Counted from the stretch's first letter, positions 24,547-33,628 are shown. The stretch is 64,000 bases of DNA from Gluconacetobacter takamatsuzukensis (GCF_014174275.1 NZ_JABEQK010000004.1:1-64000); one strand, 5' to 3'. The notes: a model not told the origin generated them from the letters alone. Program-made: numbers and translations.

Positions 24547-26493
24547 GTGGCAGGCATCGCGGGCAGGGGGACAGGGCGGCCCGGCGGCCGGTGGCGGGGC
24601 GCGGCCCTGCTGGCGGCCCTGTCGCTGCCGGCGGGCCCCCATGCGGGCGCGGCCGACCGGCCGGCGCGCGCAGCGCCCCAGGCCGCCCGCCTGACCCAGG
24701 CCGAGAAACTGACACTGGTCCGGGCGGATATCGTGGCCGCACCGGCCGAAGGCGTCTCCATCGTCACACTGCCCGGCGTGCCGCGCGCCGGCCTGCCCGC
24801 CCTGCGGATGGCCCTGCTGGACGACGCGGCGGCCCAGCCCTCGCCGCTGGCGCTGATGGCGACATGGGACCGCGACCTCGCCCGGCGGGCGGGCCAGGCC
24901 CGGGCGCGCGCGATCCGGGCCGGCGGCCGCGCGATCGCGGCGGTCGGCGGCATCGGCCCCCTGCCGGCGGGCCGGGCCTATGACGGCGAGGACCCGCTGC
25001 TGGCCGGCCGGATGATGGGCGAGGTCGCGGCGGGCCTGATCGCGGGCCACGTGCTGCCGCTGTTCGGCGGCCATGGGCAGCCCGGGGCCGATACGGTGTC
25101 CGAGGACCGGATGCTGGCGCTCCATGTGGCGCTGGAGCAGGCAAGGGGCGCGGGCATGCTCTGCCACGTCCCGGTCGTGGCGGCCCGCCCCTGCGGCGGG
25201 CTGGACGGGCAGGAGCACCGGCTGCGCGACGGATGGCGCTATGGCGGCATGGTCGCCCTGCTGGCCGACCGCCCGACGCCGGACGGCACGGCGCCCCGCC
25301 GCGACCTGCTGCTGTCGGCGCTGGCGGCCGGAATCGACGTGGAGGGCGAGCCCGGCGCCCCCGACACGGCCTTGTTCGGGGCCACGCTGCGCCAGGCGGT
25401 GGCGAAGGGGGGCTTCGTCCCGCCCGCGCGGCTGGACCATATGGCGGCCCATGTCATGCAGTCGATGGACGAGGCCGGCGTGACCGAGCACCCGCCGCCC
25501 TTCGGCGCCCTGCGCCTCCCCGCGCCCTACCGCGACCCGCTGGCCGAGGAAACGGTGGCCGAGGGCGCGGTGCTGCTGCGGAACGAAAACACGGTCCTCC
25601 CCTTGGCCGGCACGGCCGCCGAGCCGATCCTCGTCCTGGGCGCCGGCGCGGCCCGGGCGCCGGCGCATGCGGTGGCCGAGGCGATGGGCCGGGCGGGAAC
25701 GGTCGCCCGCCTGGCCGCCGACGCGCCGGAGGACGGGCCATTGCCGCCCGATGTCGCGCAGGCCGGCCGCATCGTCATCCTCTCCACGGGCCCCGAGGAC
25801 GACCGGCTGATCGGCGCGGTGGCCGATAATGGCGGCCATGTGGTCGTGGTCCTGCTGTCGGACGATCCCGGCCGCCCCATGCCCTGGCTCGACCTGGTCG
25901 ACGGGGTGGTACAGGCCTGGTCGTGGCGCGAGGGCGGGGCCGATATCCTGGCCGACCTGCTGACCGGCCGGCGCGATTTCTCCGGGCGGCTGCCCGTCAC
26001 CTTCACCGGCGGGGTGGCGCCGCCGCAGGAGCATCTGGCGGGCTACAAGGCGTTCGATCGCGCCCATGTCGCGCCGCTGTTCCCCTTCGGCTACGGCCTG
26101 TCGGTCCGCGCGCGCTTTGCCTATGGCGAGCTGAAGGCGACGCGGGACGGCGCGCGGCTGCTGGTCGCCTTCAGCGTGACCAATCGCGGCGACGCGCCGG
26201 GCCGCGACGTGCCGCAGGTCTATCTCGACCTGCCGGAGGGCAGCGGCGAGGCCCCCAAGCGGCTGATCGGCTGGCGGGGCGTGCAGCTCGCCCCCGGGCA
26301 GGCGGCGCGGCTGAGTGTGGCGGTCGATGCGCGGATGCTGGGGCGCTGGAATCCGGCCACGCTGGAATGGGTGGTACCGGCCGGCGATTACGGTGTGTCG
26401 CTGGGCGGCCATTCCGCCAATCTGGGCCGGCAGGTCATGATCCACCTGCCAGACATGCGCGTGCCCGGCGCGCTGCCGGACGATGGCGGGTAG
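24547..26493 (+). CDS. GH3-family protein, probably secreted, catalytic Asp apparently lost
   Basis: A 648-residue protein with an N-terminal signal-like segment (ALLAALSLPAGPHAGAAD) and the GH3 layout: TIM-barrel-like region, alpha/beta C-terminal domain (AEGAVLLRNENTVLPLAG; FSGRLPVTF; PLFPFGYGLS) and a fibronectin III-like tail (FSVTNRGDAPGRDVPQVYL). Family members are beta-glucosidases/xylosidases. Where GH3 enzymes have GFVVSDW with the nucleophile Asp, this one reads GGMVALLADR near residue 238, and the usual KHF region is also unrecognisable. It may be an inactive or repurposed GH3 protein. Start is GTG at 24547 with GGAGG upstream. Confidence 0.83.
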   Translation: MAGIAGRGTGRPGGRWRGAALLAALSLPAGPHAGAADRPARAAPQAARLTQAEKLTLVRADIVAAPAEGVSIVTLPGVPRAGLPALRMALLDDAAAQPSPLALMATWDRDLARRAGQARARAIRAGGRAIAAVGGIGPLPAGRAYDGEDPLLAGRMMGEVAAGLIAGHVLPLFGGHGQPGADTVSEDRMLALHVALEQARGAGMLCHVPVVAARPCGGLDGQEHRLRDGWRYGGMVALLADRPTPDGTAPRRDLLLSALAAGIDVEGEPGAPDTALFGATLRQAVAKGGFVPPARLDHMAAHVMQSMDEAGVTEHPPPFGALRLPAPYRDPLAEETVAEGAVLLRNENTVLPLAGTAAEPILVLGAGAARAPAHAVAEAMGRAGTVARLAADAPEDGPLPPDVAQAGRIVILSTGPEDDRLIGAVADNGGHVVVVLLSDDPGRPMPWLDLVDGVVQAWSWREGGADILADLLTGRRDFSGRLPVTFTGGVAPPQEHLAGYKAFDRAHVAPLFPFGYGLSVRARFAYGELKATRDGARLLVAFSVTNRGDAPGRDVPQVYLDLPEGSGEAPKRLIGWRGVQLAPGQAARLSVAVDARMLGRWNPATLEWVVPAGDYGVSLGGHSANLGRQVMIHLPDMRVPGALPDDGG

Positions 26494-26522
26494 GAACCCC
26501 GCGCGGAGCGTGACCCGGCCGG

Positions 26523-27278
26523 TCAGGGCGGCGGCTCGCCCTCCAGCGGCGTAAAGCCCAGGCGGGCAATCAGGTCGTGCGTCGCCTGCGCCGCCGCCAG
26601 CACGGCGGCGCGATCCAGCCCCTTGCTGACCAGCGCCACCCCCCGCCGCCCGTCCGGCCGCCGGAACGGGTAGGACCCGATATCCAGGTCCGGATGCGCG
26701 TCCTGGATGTCCGACAGGCCGGCGGCCAGCGTGCCCTCGAACAGTTCCAGCGCGTACCAGCTCCGCGACGTGACGGGCGTGCCGTGCGGCAGGGTCGGGG
26801 CCAGGGACTCGAACATCGCCTGCATGATGCGCGGCACGCCGGCCAGCACATGGACATTGCCGATGCTGAACCCCGGCGCGATCGAGACGCTGTTGGTGAT
26901 CGGCGTCGCCCCTTGCGGCAGGGTGGCCATGCGCTGGCGGGCGGCGTTGAATTCGCCGGGCGGAAAATGGGCCTCCAGCAGCCGGAAGGTCTCGGGGTGG
27001 GGGACCCACGGCACGCCGAACGCCTCGGCCACGCAGGGCGCGGTGATGTCGTCATGGGTCGGCCCGATGCCGCCGGTGGTAAAGACCTGGTCGAATCGCG
27101 CCCGCACGTCGCACAGCGTGGTCACGATGATGTCGCGCCGGTCGGGGATGATCCGCACTTCCGACAGCGTGATCCCCAGTTCGGACAGGCGTCGTGCGAG
27201 ATATTGCACATTGACGTCCTGCGTCCGGCCCGAAAGGATCTCGTTGCCGATGACCAGAATGCAGGCTGTCGGGTTCAT
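26523..27278 (-). CDS. CinA-N/MoaB-type molybdopterin-binding domain protein
   Basis: A 251-residue stand-alone protein of the competence/damage-inducible CinA N-terminal (MoaB/Mog-like) family. It shows ILVIGNEILSGRTQDVN, RIIPDRRDIIV and FTTGGIGPTHDDIT, all strongly conserved. It lacks the C-terminal nicotinamide-nucleotide amidase domain of full CinA. Related single-domain proteins are proposed NMN/ADP-ribose phosphatases or cofactor-related enzymes; the exact reaction cannot be assigned. The ATG at 27278 begins the homologous region. It is divergent from the SMP-30 gene, 81 bases away, and convergent with the GH3 gene. Confidence 0.85.
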   Translation of the reverse strand: MNPTACILVIGNEILSGRTQDVNVQYLARRLSELGITLSEVRIIPDRRDIIVTTLCDVRARFDQVFTTGGIGPTHDDITAPCVAEAFGVPWVPHPETFRLLEAHFPPGEFNAARQRMATLPQGATPITNSVSIAPGFSIGNVHVLAGVPRIMQAMFESLAPTLPHGTPVTSRSWYALELFEGTLAAGLSDIQDAHPDLDIGSYPFRRPDGRRGVALVSKGLDRAAVLAAAQATHDLIARLGFTPLEGEPPP

Positions 27279-27359
27279 GGCGGCAGGTCCCTGTCCGATG
27301 GCATGGACCATCATTATGGGCCCGGAATCCGCTTCCGGCCAGACAGGAGGGAACAAGCG

Positions 27360-28268
27360 ATGCGGGAAGGACCGGTGTGCGGCGTGCCGCGCTGCGTGTG
27401 GGATCTCCCGGCCATGCTGGGCGAGGGCCCGGTCTGGTCGGAAGCCGAGCAGGCGCTCTATTTCGTCGATATCGTCGGCCGGGCGATCCACCGCTACCGG
27501 CCGGAAAGCGGCGAGAGAACGTCCTGGACCGCCCCCGACCGGCCCGGCTTCCTGGTCCCGCTGGCCGACGGCACCTTCCTGTGCGGGCTGCGCGACGGGC
27601 TGCACCGGTTTTCCCCCGCCACCGGCCGATTCGGCCTGGACCTGCCGGTCGAGCCCGACCAGCCTGGCAACCGGATCAACGACGGCCATGTGGACCGGTT
27701 CGGCCGCCTGTGGTTCGGCACCATGCACGATGCCGAAACCGACCCCACCGGCTCGCTCTATTCCGTCCGCCAGGACCGGGGCGCGCTCTCGATCCGGCGC
27801 GAGGATACGGGCTACGTGGTCAGCAACGGCCCGGCGCTCTCGCCCGACGGGCGCACGCTCTACCACAATCACTCCCCCGCGCAGACCGTCTACGCGTTCG
27901 ACGTGGCCGCCGACGGAACTCTCTCGAACCGGCGGGTATTCGCCACCCTCGTCGACGGCTATCCCGACGGAATCGCGGTCGACAGCGCGGGCTTCCTCTG
28001 GATCGGCATGTGGGACGGCGGAAGGATCGAACGCCTGGCCCCGGACGGCACGAAGGTCGAGCCGATTCCGATGCCGGCGCGCAACGTGACCAAGGTGGCA
28101 TTCGGCGGCGCCGACTACCGCACCGTCTTCGTCACCACCGCCCGCAAGGGCCTGTCGGCACAGCAGATCGTGGAACACCCGCTCAGCGGCGGCCTGTTCG
28201 CCTTCGGCACCAGCATCGCCGGCCAGAAACAGGCGACATTCACGCTCGACGCCCCATTCGCGCTGTAG
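27360..28268 (+). CDS. SMP-30/gluconolactonase-family lactonase
   Basis: A 302-residue six-bladed beta-propeller of the SMP-30/regucalcin family, which hydrolyses aldonolactones in a divalent-metal-dependent way. Expected metal ligands are present: Glu in LGEGPVWSE near residue 21, Asn-Asp in GNRINDGHVDRFGRLWFGTM near 101-120, and Asp in GYPDGIAVD. It starts at ATG 27360 with a near-ideal AGGAGG site. Sugar-acid metabolism fits an acetic acid bacterium, but the natural lactone is unknown. A symmetrical hairpin follows between it and the convergent Nudix fusion gene. Confidence 0.9.
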   Translation: MREGPVCGVPRCVWDLPAMLGEGPVWSEAEQALYFVDIVGRAIHRYRPESGERTSWTAPDRPGFLVPLADGTFLCGLRDGLHRFSPATGRFGLDLPVEPDQPGNRINDGHVDRFGRLWFGTMHDAETDPTGSLYSVRQDRGALSIRREDTGYVVSNGPALSPDGRTLYHNHSPAQTVYAFDVAADGTLSNRRVFATLVDGYPDGIAVDSAGFLWIGMWDGGRIERLAPDGTKVEPIPMPARNVTKVAFGGADYRTVFVTTARKGLSAQQIVEHPLSGGLFAFGTSIAGQKQATFTLDAPFAL

Positions 28269-28279
28269 GCCGCTCTGTC

Positions 28280-28309
28280 AGAGCCAGACCGCATTGACGG
28301 TCAGGCTCT
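28280..28309. terminator. Bidirectional hairpin between convergent genes
   Basis: AGAGCC-A-GACCG (28280-28291) pairs with CGGTC-A-GGCTCT (28298-28309) around a six-base loop, with one A/A mismatch. No T-run is present, so it is a candidate terminator or REP-like element only. It touches the stop codon of the minus-strand gene. Confidence 0.5.
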
Positions 28310-29310
28310 CAGACCAGATCGCGCAGCAGCGGTACCAGCGGCAGGTCGGCCTCGGGCATCGGATAGGCCGACAGATCGTCGCCCCGCACCCACGCCAGCG
28401 TCTGGCCCTCACGCGGGCGCGGAACATTCTTCCAGCGCCGGCAGACATAGACGGGCATCAGCAGATGAAAATGCCCGTAATCGTGCGAAACGAACGTATA
28501 GGGCGCGAGGCAGGAGCGGCTGACATCCAGCCCCAGCTCCTCGTCCAGCTCGCGAATCAGCGCCGCTTCCGGCGTCTCGCCGGCTTCCACCTTGCCGCCG
28601 GGAAATTCCCACAGCCCGGCCATCGGCTTGCCTTCCGGCCGGCGCGCCAGAAGGATGCGCCCGTCCGTATCGATCAGCGCCACGGCCGCCACCAGCACGA
28701 CGCGCTTCTTTTCCCCCGGTCCGGAGGCCGCCTCCCCGGCAGGTGCATCCATCGCCAGGTCCGCCCGATTCGCCTCGAACAGCAGGACCGGATGCTCCCC
28801 CCCGCGTGAGACGAATTCCTGGTGCCCGGTGCCGGTCTCGCGAAATCCCAGCCGGCGCAGCACGGCGATCGAGGCCGGATTGTCGTGCGCGACGGCCGCC
28901 GCCACCCGGTCCACCGGCATGTTGGCCAGCGCCCAGCGCGTAATGCGCCCCACCGCGCTGGTGGCCACCTTGCGGTTCCAGTACGGGCGCCCGACCCAGT
29001 ATCCCACGGTGGCCGAACGGCGCCCGCGATCGACCTGCAACCCGATGCAGCCGATCAGCGAATCGGGCGTCTCCGATTCGGGATGGGTGATGGCGAAATG
29101 ATAGGCCGCCCCCCGCCGGGACAATTCGGCGGTCGAGGCGATCCATTCGTCCGTCAGGCCGCGCGGATAGGGAAACGGCACGCGGCTGAGCATCCGGATG
29201 ACGCTCCAGTCATTGACCAGCCGGTGCATCGCGCCCGCGTCCGAGGACAGAAGGGCCCGCAGCCGGAAGGGCCCGGCCTGCAGGGTGGTATCCGTCCGGT
29301 CGTCGATCAT
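28309..29310 (-). CDS. GNAT acetyltransferase fused to a MutT-type Nudix hydrolase
   Basis: A 333-residue two-domain protein. Residues about 10-180 form a GNAT acetyltransferase of the RimJ/RimL kind (FRLRALLSSDAGAMHRLVND; ATVGYWVGRPYWNRKVATSAV; NPASIAVLRRLGFRETG). Residues about 200-333 are a MutT-like Nudix hydrolase with an intact box, GGKVEAGETPEAALIRELDEELGL, and the preceding ARRPEGKPMAGLWEFP typical of 8-oxo-dGTPases. The C-terminal part probably cleanses oxidised dGTP; the acetyl acceptor is unknown. The linker is acidic and Gly/Ala-rich. A single frame covers both domains without interruption. Confidence 0.9.
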   Translation of the reverse strand: MIDDRTDTTLQAGPFRLRALLSSDAGAMHRLVNDWSVIRMLSRVPFPYPRGLTDEWIASTAELSRRGAAYHFAITHPESETPDSLIGCIGLQVDRGRRSATVGYWVGRPYWNRKVATSAVGRITRWALANMPVDRVAAAVAHDNPASIAVLRRLGFRETGTGHQEFVSRGGEHPVLLFEANRADLAMDAPAGEAASGPGEKKRVVLVAAVALIDTDGRILLARRPEGKPMAGLWEFPGGKVEAGETPEAALIRELDEELGLDVSRSCLAPYTFVSHDYGHFHLLMPVYVCRRWKNVPRPREGQTLAWVRGDDLSAYPMPEADLPLVPLLRDLV

Positions 29311-29326
29311 GGACGCAACGACATCC

Positions 29327-30412
29327 TCAGCCGGCGGTGGGCGCGCGGACGCCGCATTCGGCCAGCAGCTCGCGCAGGTTGCAGATCACCGGGAACACTT
29401 CCTGGTTGTGGTCGCCGCCCAGCTCGTTCCAGGCATTCTGTTCCAGTTCCACGATCTCGCGATCCTCGCGGAAGATCCGCTCGGTAAACGCGACCAGGAA
29501 CGGCCACGCCAGGTCCAGCACGCCCGGCAGCTTGGGGCGCTTGATCGACAGCAGCCCGAAGACGCGGTTGGTCAGCTGCTCCTCGTCCTGCGGAACGTAG
29601 GCGATCCACAGGTCCATCACCGGCTCGCCGCCCGTGGGCTCGATCTTCAGCGTCTGGTACGGATATTCGGTGCGGATGGTCATGACGTCGCGATGGGCGA
29701 ATTTCGCGCTGTTGTCGCGCTTCTGCCCGAAGACCAGCGCCTCGCCGATGGGCTGCTTGCCGCCGGTGCGGGCAAAGGTATAGCGCGCCTCGATCATGCC
29801 GGGGCCGCGATCCTGGCCCAGGAAGCGGGGCTTCATCTGGCCCATCTGCTTCATGTGCATGAACTGATGGTTCATATCCATCAGGTTCTCATGCATGAAG
29901 CTGTAGTGGCATTTCACATGCCGGCCGAAGCGCCGGGTCTTGTAGTCGGGGTTGGCCACCTGCGACAGCCGGGGCAGCGGCACCGATTCGGCCAGTTCCG
30001 GGTTGCCGGGAAAGACGAAGATCAGCCCGTCCTGCTCGCGGCAGGGGTAGGTCCGCACCCCGTTGGGCAGCTTGCCCTTGCCCAGGTAGGGCACGTCGAT
30101 GCAGCGGCCCGACCGGCCATAGGCCCAGCCGTGATAGCAGCACTGGACCGACTGCCCCTTCACCGTGCCCTTGCTCAGCGGTACCTGCCGGTGGGCGCAC
30201 CGGTCTTCCAGCGCAAAGACCTCGCCTTCGACGGGGCGAACCAGCGCGATCGGCAGGCCGGCATAGCGGGTGCCGATGGTCTTGCCGGCCTTCAGCTCGC
30301 GCGACCAGGCCACGGGGTACCAGAAATCGGGATCGCAGCGGATACGTCGCAGATCCTCCCCCGGGGTCAGGGCGGGGTGGGGCATGCTGTCCGTCGAAAG
30401 AATCTGGTTCAT
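29327..30412 (-). CDS. Rieske non-haem iron oxygenase, alpha-subunit type
   Basis: A 361-residue ring-hydroxylating-type oxygenase. The Rieske [2Fe-2S] ligands are CAHR near residue 72 and CCYHGW 16 residues later (CXHX16CX2H). The catalytic domain has NLMDMNHQFMHM, which supplies His ligands of the mononuclear iron. It needs a separate reductase, not seen here. Family members hydroxylate aromatics, sterols or methylated substrates; this one cannot be assigned. ATG at 30412 has AGAGAG just upstream. It ends 16 bases before the start region of the Nudix fusion gene, so the two may be co-transcribed. Confidence 0.85.
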   Translation of the reverse strand: MNQILSTDSMPHPALTPGEDLRRIRCDPDFWYPVAWSRELKAGKTIGTRYAGLPIALVRPVEGEVFALEDRCAHRQVPLSKGTVKGQSVQCCYHGWAYGRSGRCIDVPYLGKGKLPNGVRTYPCREQDGLIFVFPGNPELAESVPLPRLSQVANPDYKTRRFGRHVKCHYSFMHENLMDMNHQFMHMKQMGQMKPRFLGQDRGPGMIEARYTFARTGGKQPIGEALVFGQKRDNSAKFAHRDVMTIRTEYPYQTLKIEPTGGEPVMDLWIAYVPQDEEQLTNRVFGLLSIKRPKLPGVLDLAWPFLVAFTERIFREDREIVELEQNAWNELGGDHNQEVFPVICNLRELLAECGVRAPTAG

Positions 30413-30629
30413 CGTCTCTCTATGTGCTCGGTCGCCTGCGGCTGTCCGGTGGATCGTGCGGTGCCGAGACGGCCGCCGCACGTATTAAAGGGGCATCTCG
30501 CCACCGCGTGCAATTGATAACGCGTATCATTGCTCGCGATTGGCGTGCGCCTGGCTTTTCCTTCCGGCCGGTCGGGCTGGAAGCCGTCATGATATCAGAC
30601 ATGGATCCGGTCTCCGGCCTTGATCCGGA

Positions 30630-31529
30630 TCAAGAACGTGCCGATTCCCCAACGTGTGGCGGGGTGGCCAGTTCGGCGGTCAGGTCCTCGATGAACTGCC
30701 AGGCGACGCGGCCCGACCGTCCGCCGCGCGTGACCGACCACGCATTGGCCCGCCGGGCCAGCTCCTCGTCGCCGACCGGCAGGTTTCGCGCGGCGGCATA
30801 GGCCCGCACCATGTCCAGGAAGACATCCTGCGCGCAGTTATGAAAGCCGATCCACAGCCCGAACCGGTCGGAGAGGGAAACCTTCTCCTCGACCGCTTCC
30901 GAGGGATTGATGGCGGTCGACCGCTCATTGTCGATCATGTCGCGCGGCATCAGGTGCCGCCGGTTGGAGGTCGCGTAGAACAGCACATTGTCCGGCCGGC
31001 CCGAAATCCCGCCATCCAGCACCGATTTCAGCGCCTTGTAGTCGGCATCCTCGCTCTCGAACGACAGGTCGTCGCAGAAGACGACGAAGCGGCGCGCGCT
31101 GGTGCGCAGCAGCGCCAGCAGGTCGGGCAGGGTGGACAGGTCCTCGCGCTGGATCTCGATCAGCACCAGCCGCCCCCGGCCGGGCTCGGCGGGCGCGCCA
31201 TCCACCTGGTTGGCCTGGGCATGGGCGGCCTTGACCAGCGATGACTTGCCCATGCCGCGCGCGCCCCACAGCATGACATTGTTGGCCGGCAGGCCACGGG
31301 CGAAATGCAGCGTATTGTCCAGCACCAGCCGGCGCTGGATCTCGACCCCGCGCAGCAGGCCGATATCGACATGCGCCACATGCGCCACCGGGGCCAGGCG
31401 CCCCTGGGTGGGGTGCCAGACAAAGGCATCGGCCGCATCCAGTCCCGCCAGACTCGGCGGCGGCGGCGACAGCCGCTCCAGCGCCTGGGCGATACGGTCG
31501 AGAACAGGCAGCAGGGGGTGGGACTCCAT
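30630..31529 (-). CDS. DUF815-family P-loop ATPase
   Basis: A 299-residue AAA-type ATPase of the DUF815 family. Walker A is GARGMGKSSLV near residue 97, Walker B-like FVVFCDDLSF near 145, and YATSNRRHLMPRDM with FGLWIGF are the family hallmarks. Function is not established; the fold suggests a small loader or remodelling ATPase. The N-terminus contains VLDRIAQALERLSPPPPSLAGLDAADAFVW, also typical. It is divergent from yajC, with 139 bases between the starts. Confidence 0.87.
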   Translation of the reverse strand: MESHPLLPVLDRIAQALERLSPPPPSLAGLDAADAFVWHPTQGRLAPVAHVAHVDIGLLRGVEIQRRLVLDNTLHFARGLPANNVMLWGARGMGKSSLVKAAHAQANQVDGAPAEPGRGRLVLIEIQREDLSTLPDLLALLRTSARRFVVFCDDLSFESEDADYKALKSVLDGGISGRPDNVLFYATSNRRHLMPRDMIDNERSTAINPSEAVEEKVSLSDRFGLWIGFHNCAQDVFLDMVRAYAAARNLPVGDEELARRANAWSVTRGGRSGRVAWQFIEDLTAELATPPHVGESARS

Positions 31530-31668
31530 CGTCGGTCCTGTGGCTGGAAAGGCGCGATCGGACCCGGAGCGCGGCGGAAGGCAAACCGACGCCTTGACGG
31601 GAAACGGACGAAAACTATGGTCCACTGCCTCAGCCCGCAACCCATTAAATGACGGCCGGAAGCGCGAC

Positions 31669-32049
31669 ATGACCTCAGTTTCAGATTTCCTTGTAACCCC
31701 GGCATACGCCCAGACCGCCGGAGGCGAGGGAGGGCTCCTGAGCGCCGGCGGCCTGATGTCGATCCTGCCCTATGTCGCGATGTTCGCGATCTTCTATTTC
31801 ATCCTCATCCGCCCGCAGCAGCAGAAGCAGAAGCAGCTCCGCGCGCAGCTCGCGGCCCTGCGTCGCGGCGACAGGGTGCTCACGGCCGGCGGCATCATCG
31901 GGGTCATCCAGAAGGTGCGCGACGATTCGAACGAGATCGAGGTCGAAATCGCCCCCAACGTCCGGGTGACGGTCCTGCGCGACACCCTGACCTCGGTCGT
32001 CAGCAGCACCGCCAAGCCGGCCAACGACACTGCCCCCAAGGCCGGCTGA
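31669..32049 (+). CDS. yajC: Preprotein translocase accessory subunit YajC
   Basis: A 126-residue inner-membrane protein of the SecDF-YajC complex that assists Sec-dependent export. One transmembrane segment (LPYVAMFAIFYFILI, about residues 33-47) is followed by RPQQQKQKQ and the conserved GDRVLTAGGIIGVIQKV. The N-terminus carries the typical PAYAQTAGG. In many alphaproteobacteria yajC precedes secD-secF. Here the next gene is an MFS transporter, so secDF must lie elsewhere. Confidence 0.95.
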   Translation: MTSVSDFLVTPAYAQTAGGEGGLLSAGGLMSILPYVAMFAIFYFILIRPQQQKQKQLRAQLAALRRGDRVLTAGGIIGVIQKVRDDSNEIEVEIAPNVRVTVLRDTLTSVVSSTAKPANDTAPKAG

Positions 32050-32121
32050 CCGCGCCCTCCCCGGCCGGCCGGCGAACCGCCGGCTTCACCGGCCGTTAAC
32101 CCCGCTCGGGGGAGAGGGGGC

Positions 32122-33573
32122 ATGACGCTGTACGGAGACATCGACGCAACGCGGGCCACGCCGTTCAAGCCCGCCTCCGCGCGGGGCCGGGCCGGCGTGG
32201 CCTCGGGCCTCGCGGCAGTGGCGGGCATGATGTTCGGCCTCGATATCGGGGTCATTTCCGGCGCCCTCGGCCCCATCGCGCGCGAATTCCACGCCAGCCA
32301 CCTGCAACAGGAATGGATCGTCGCCGCCATGATGGTGGGCGCCGCGCTGGGCGTGCCCATCGCCGCCCGGCTGTCCTTCGGCTGGGGGCGCCAGCGCACG
32401 CTCCTGATCGGGGCGGCGCTGTTCGTGGCGGGGTCGCTGTCCTGTGCCCTGGCCGGGTCGCTGGGCACGCTGGTCGCGGGGCGGGTGGTGATGGGCCTGG
32501 CGGTCGGCATCTCCACCTTCACCGCCCCCCTCTATATCGCGGAGATCGCCGATCCCGAGCATCGCGGCGCGATGGTCTCGATCTACCAGCTCATGATCAC
32601 CATCGGCATCATGGCGGCCTTCGTCTCCAACGCGCTGTTCTCCTATTTCGATACGTGGCGCTGGATGCTGGGGGTCGTGGCGTTCCCCGGAATCGTCTTC
32701 CTCATCGGCGTCGCCTTCCTGCCGGCCAGCCCCCGCTGGCTCATGATGCGCGGCCGGCGCGAGGCCGCGCGGCGCGCGTTGCAGGACCTGCGCGGCCAGG
32801 GCCGGAGCGTGGCCCGCGAACTGCGCGAGATCGATGCCCGCCTCCATGTCCGCAGCGCGGGCTGGGCCCTGCTGCGCGACGACCGGAATTTCCGCCGCTC
32901 GGTGGTACTGGGGGTCATGCTCCAGGCCATCCAGCAATTCACCGGCATGAACGTGGTGATGTACTATGCGCCGCGCATCCTCGGCCTAGCCGGCTTCGTC
33001 GACCATGCACGGCTGTGGGGCACGGTCACCGTGGGGGCGGTCAATGTCGCCGCCACCTTCCTGGCCATCGGGCTGGTCGATCGCTGGGGCCGCCGCCCCA
33101 TGCTGATCAGCGGCCTGATCGTCATGAGCATCGGCATGGCCCTGCTGGGCCTCTCGCCGTCCGACGGCGTGCGCGCGGCCACCGGCCAGGCGCTGGCCGT
33201 GGGCGGCATGGTGTGTTTCGTCTCGGGGTTCGCCTTCTCGGCCGGCCCGGTCATCTGGGTTCTGTGCGCCGAAATCCAGCCGCTCCAGGGCCGGGAATTC
33301 GGCGTCGCCTGCTCCACCGTCACCAATTGGGTCGCCAACATGATCGTGGGGGCGTCATTCCTGACGCTGATGGACCGGCTGGGCCTGTCCGGGGCCTTCT
33401 GGCTCTATGCGGGGCTGAACGCGCTGTTCGTGGTCCTGATCGCCCTGTTCGTGCCCGAGACACGGGGCCTGACGCTGGAGCGGATCGAACGCGACCTTAC
33501 ATCCGGGGTGCGCCTGCGCGATATCGGGCGCGGGGTACCGGTCCCGAACGGCGCCACCGACGGTCGGATATGA
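32122..33573 (+). CDS. MFS sugar/proton symporter (GalP/XylE type)
   Basis: A 483-residue twelve-helix major facilitator transporter of the sugar-porter family. It has GLDIGVISGALGPI in TM1, the RXGRR-type loops (SFGWGRQR; DRWGRRPML), PLYIAEIADPEHRGAMVSIYQLMITIG, the PASPRWLMMRGR loop signature, QQFTGMNVVMYYAP in TM7 and PETRGLTLE after TM12. These place it near GalP/AraE/XylE; substrate is probably a pentose or hexose. A strong purine-rich ribosome site (GGAGAGGGGG) precedes ATG 32122. Its stop codon runs into the terminator of the convergent sodB gene. Confidence 0.92.
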   Translation: MTLYGDIDATRATPFKPASARGRAGVASGLAAVAGMMFGLDIGVISGALGPIAREFHASHLQQEWIVAAMMVGAALGVPIAARLSFGWGRQRTLLIGAALFVAGSLSCALAGSLGTLVAGRVVMGLAVGISTFTAPLYIAEIADPEHRGAMVSIYQLMITIGIMAAFVSNALFSYFDTWRWMLGVVAFPGIVFLIGVAFLPASPRWLMMRGRREAARRALQDLRGQGRSVARELREIDARLHVRSAGWALLRDDRNFRRSVVLGVMLQAIQQFTGMNVVMYYAPRILGLAGFVDHARLWGTVTVGAVNVAATFLAIGLVDRWGRRPMLISGLIVMSIGMALLGLSPSDGVRAATGQALAVGGMVCFVSGFAFSAGPVIWVLCAEIQPLQGREFGVACSTVTNWVANMIVGASFLTLMDRLGLSGAFWLYAGLNALFVVLIALFVPETRGLTLERIERDLTSGVRLRDIGRGVPVPNGATDGRI

Positions 33574-33598
33574 AAAACCCGGCCCCAAGGGGACCGGG
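33573..33598 (-). terminator. Rho-independent terminator of sodB
   Basis: On the minus strand CCCGGTCCCC and GGGGCCGGG form a hairpin with a TT loop, followed by TTTTT. It overlaps the stop codon of the convergent MFS gene and may partly serve that gene too. Confidence 0.8.
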
Positions 33599-33628
33599 CA
33601 TTCCAGGTCACAGACTGCCGTCCGCCGT

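Noticed and set aside
23701-27009. A long minus-strand open frame joining the DUF3576 lipoprotein to sequence opposite the GH3 gene.
   Set aside because: Only the last 174 codons look like protein, with their own start and lipobox; the rest is antisense to the GH3 gene.
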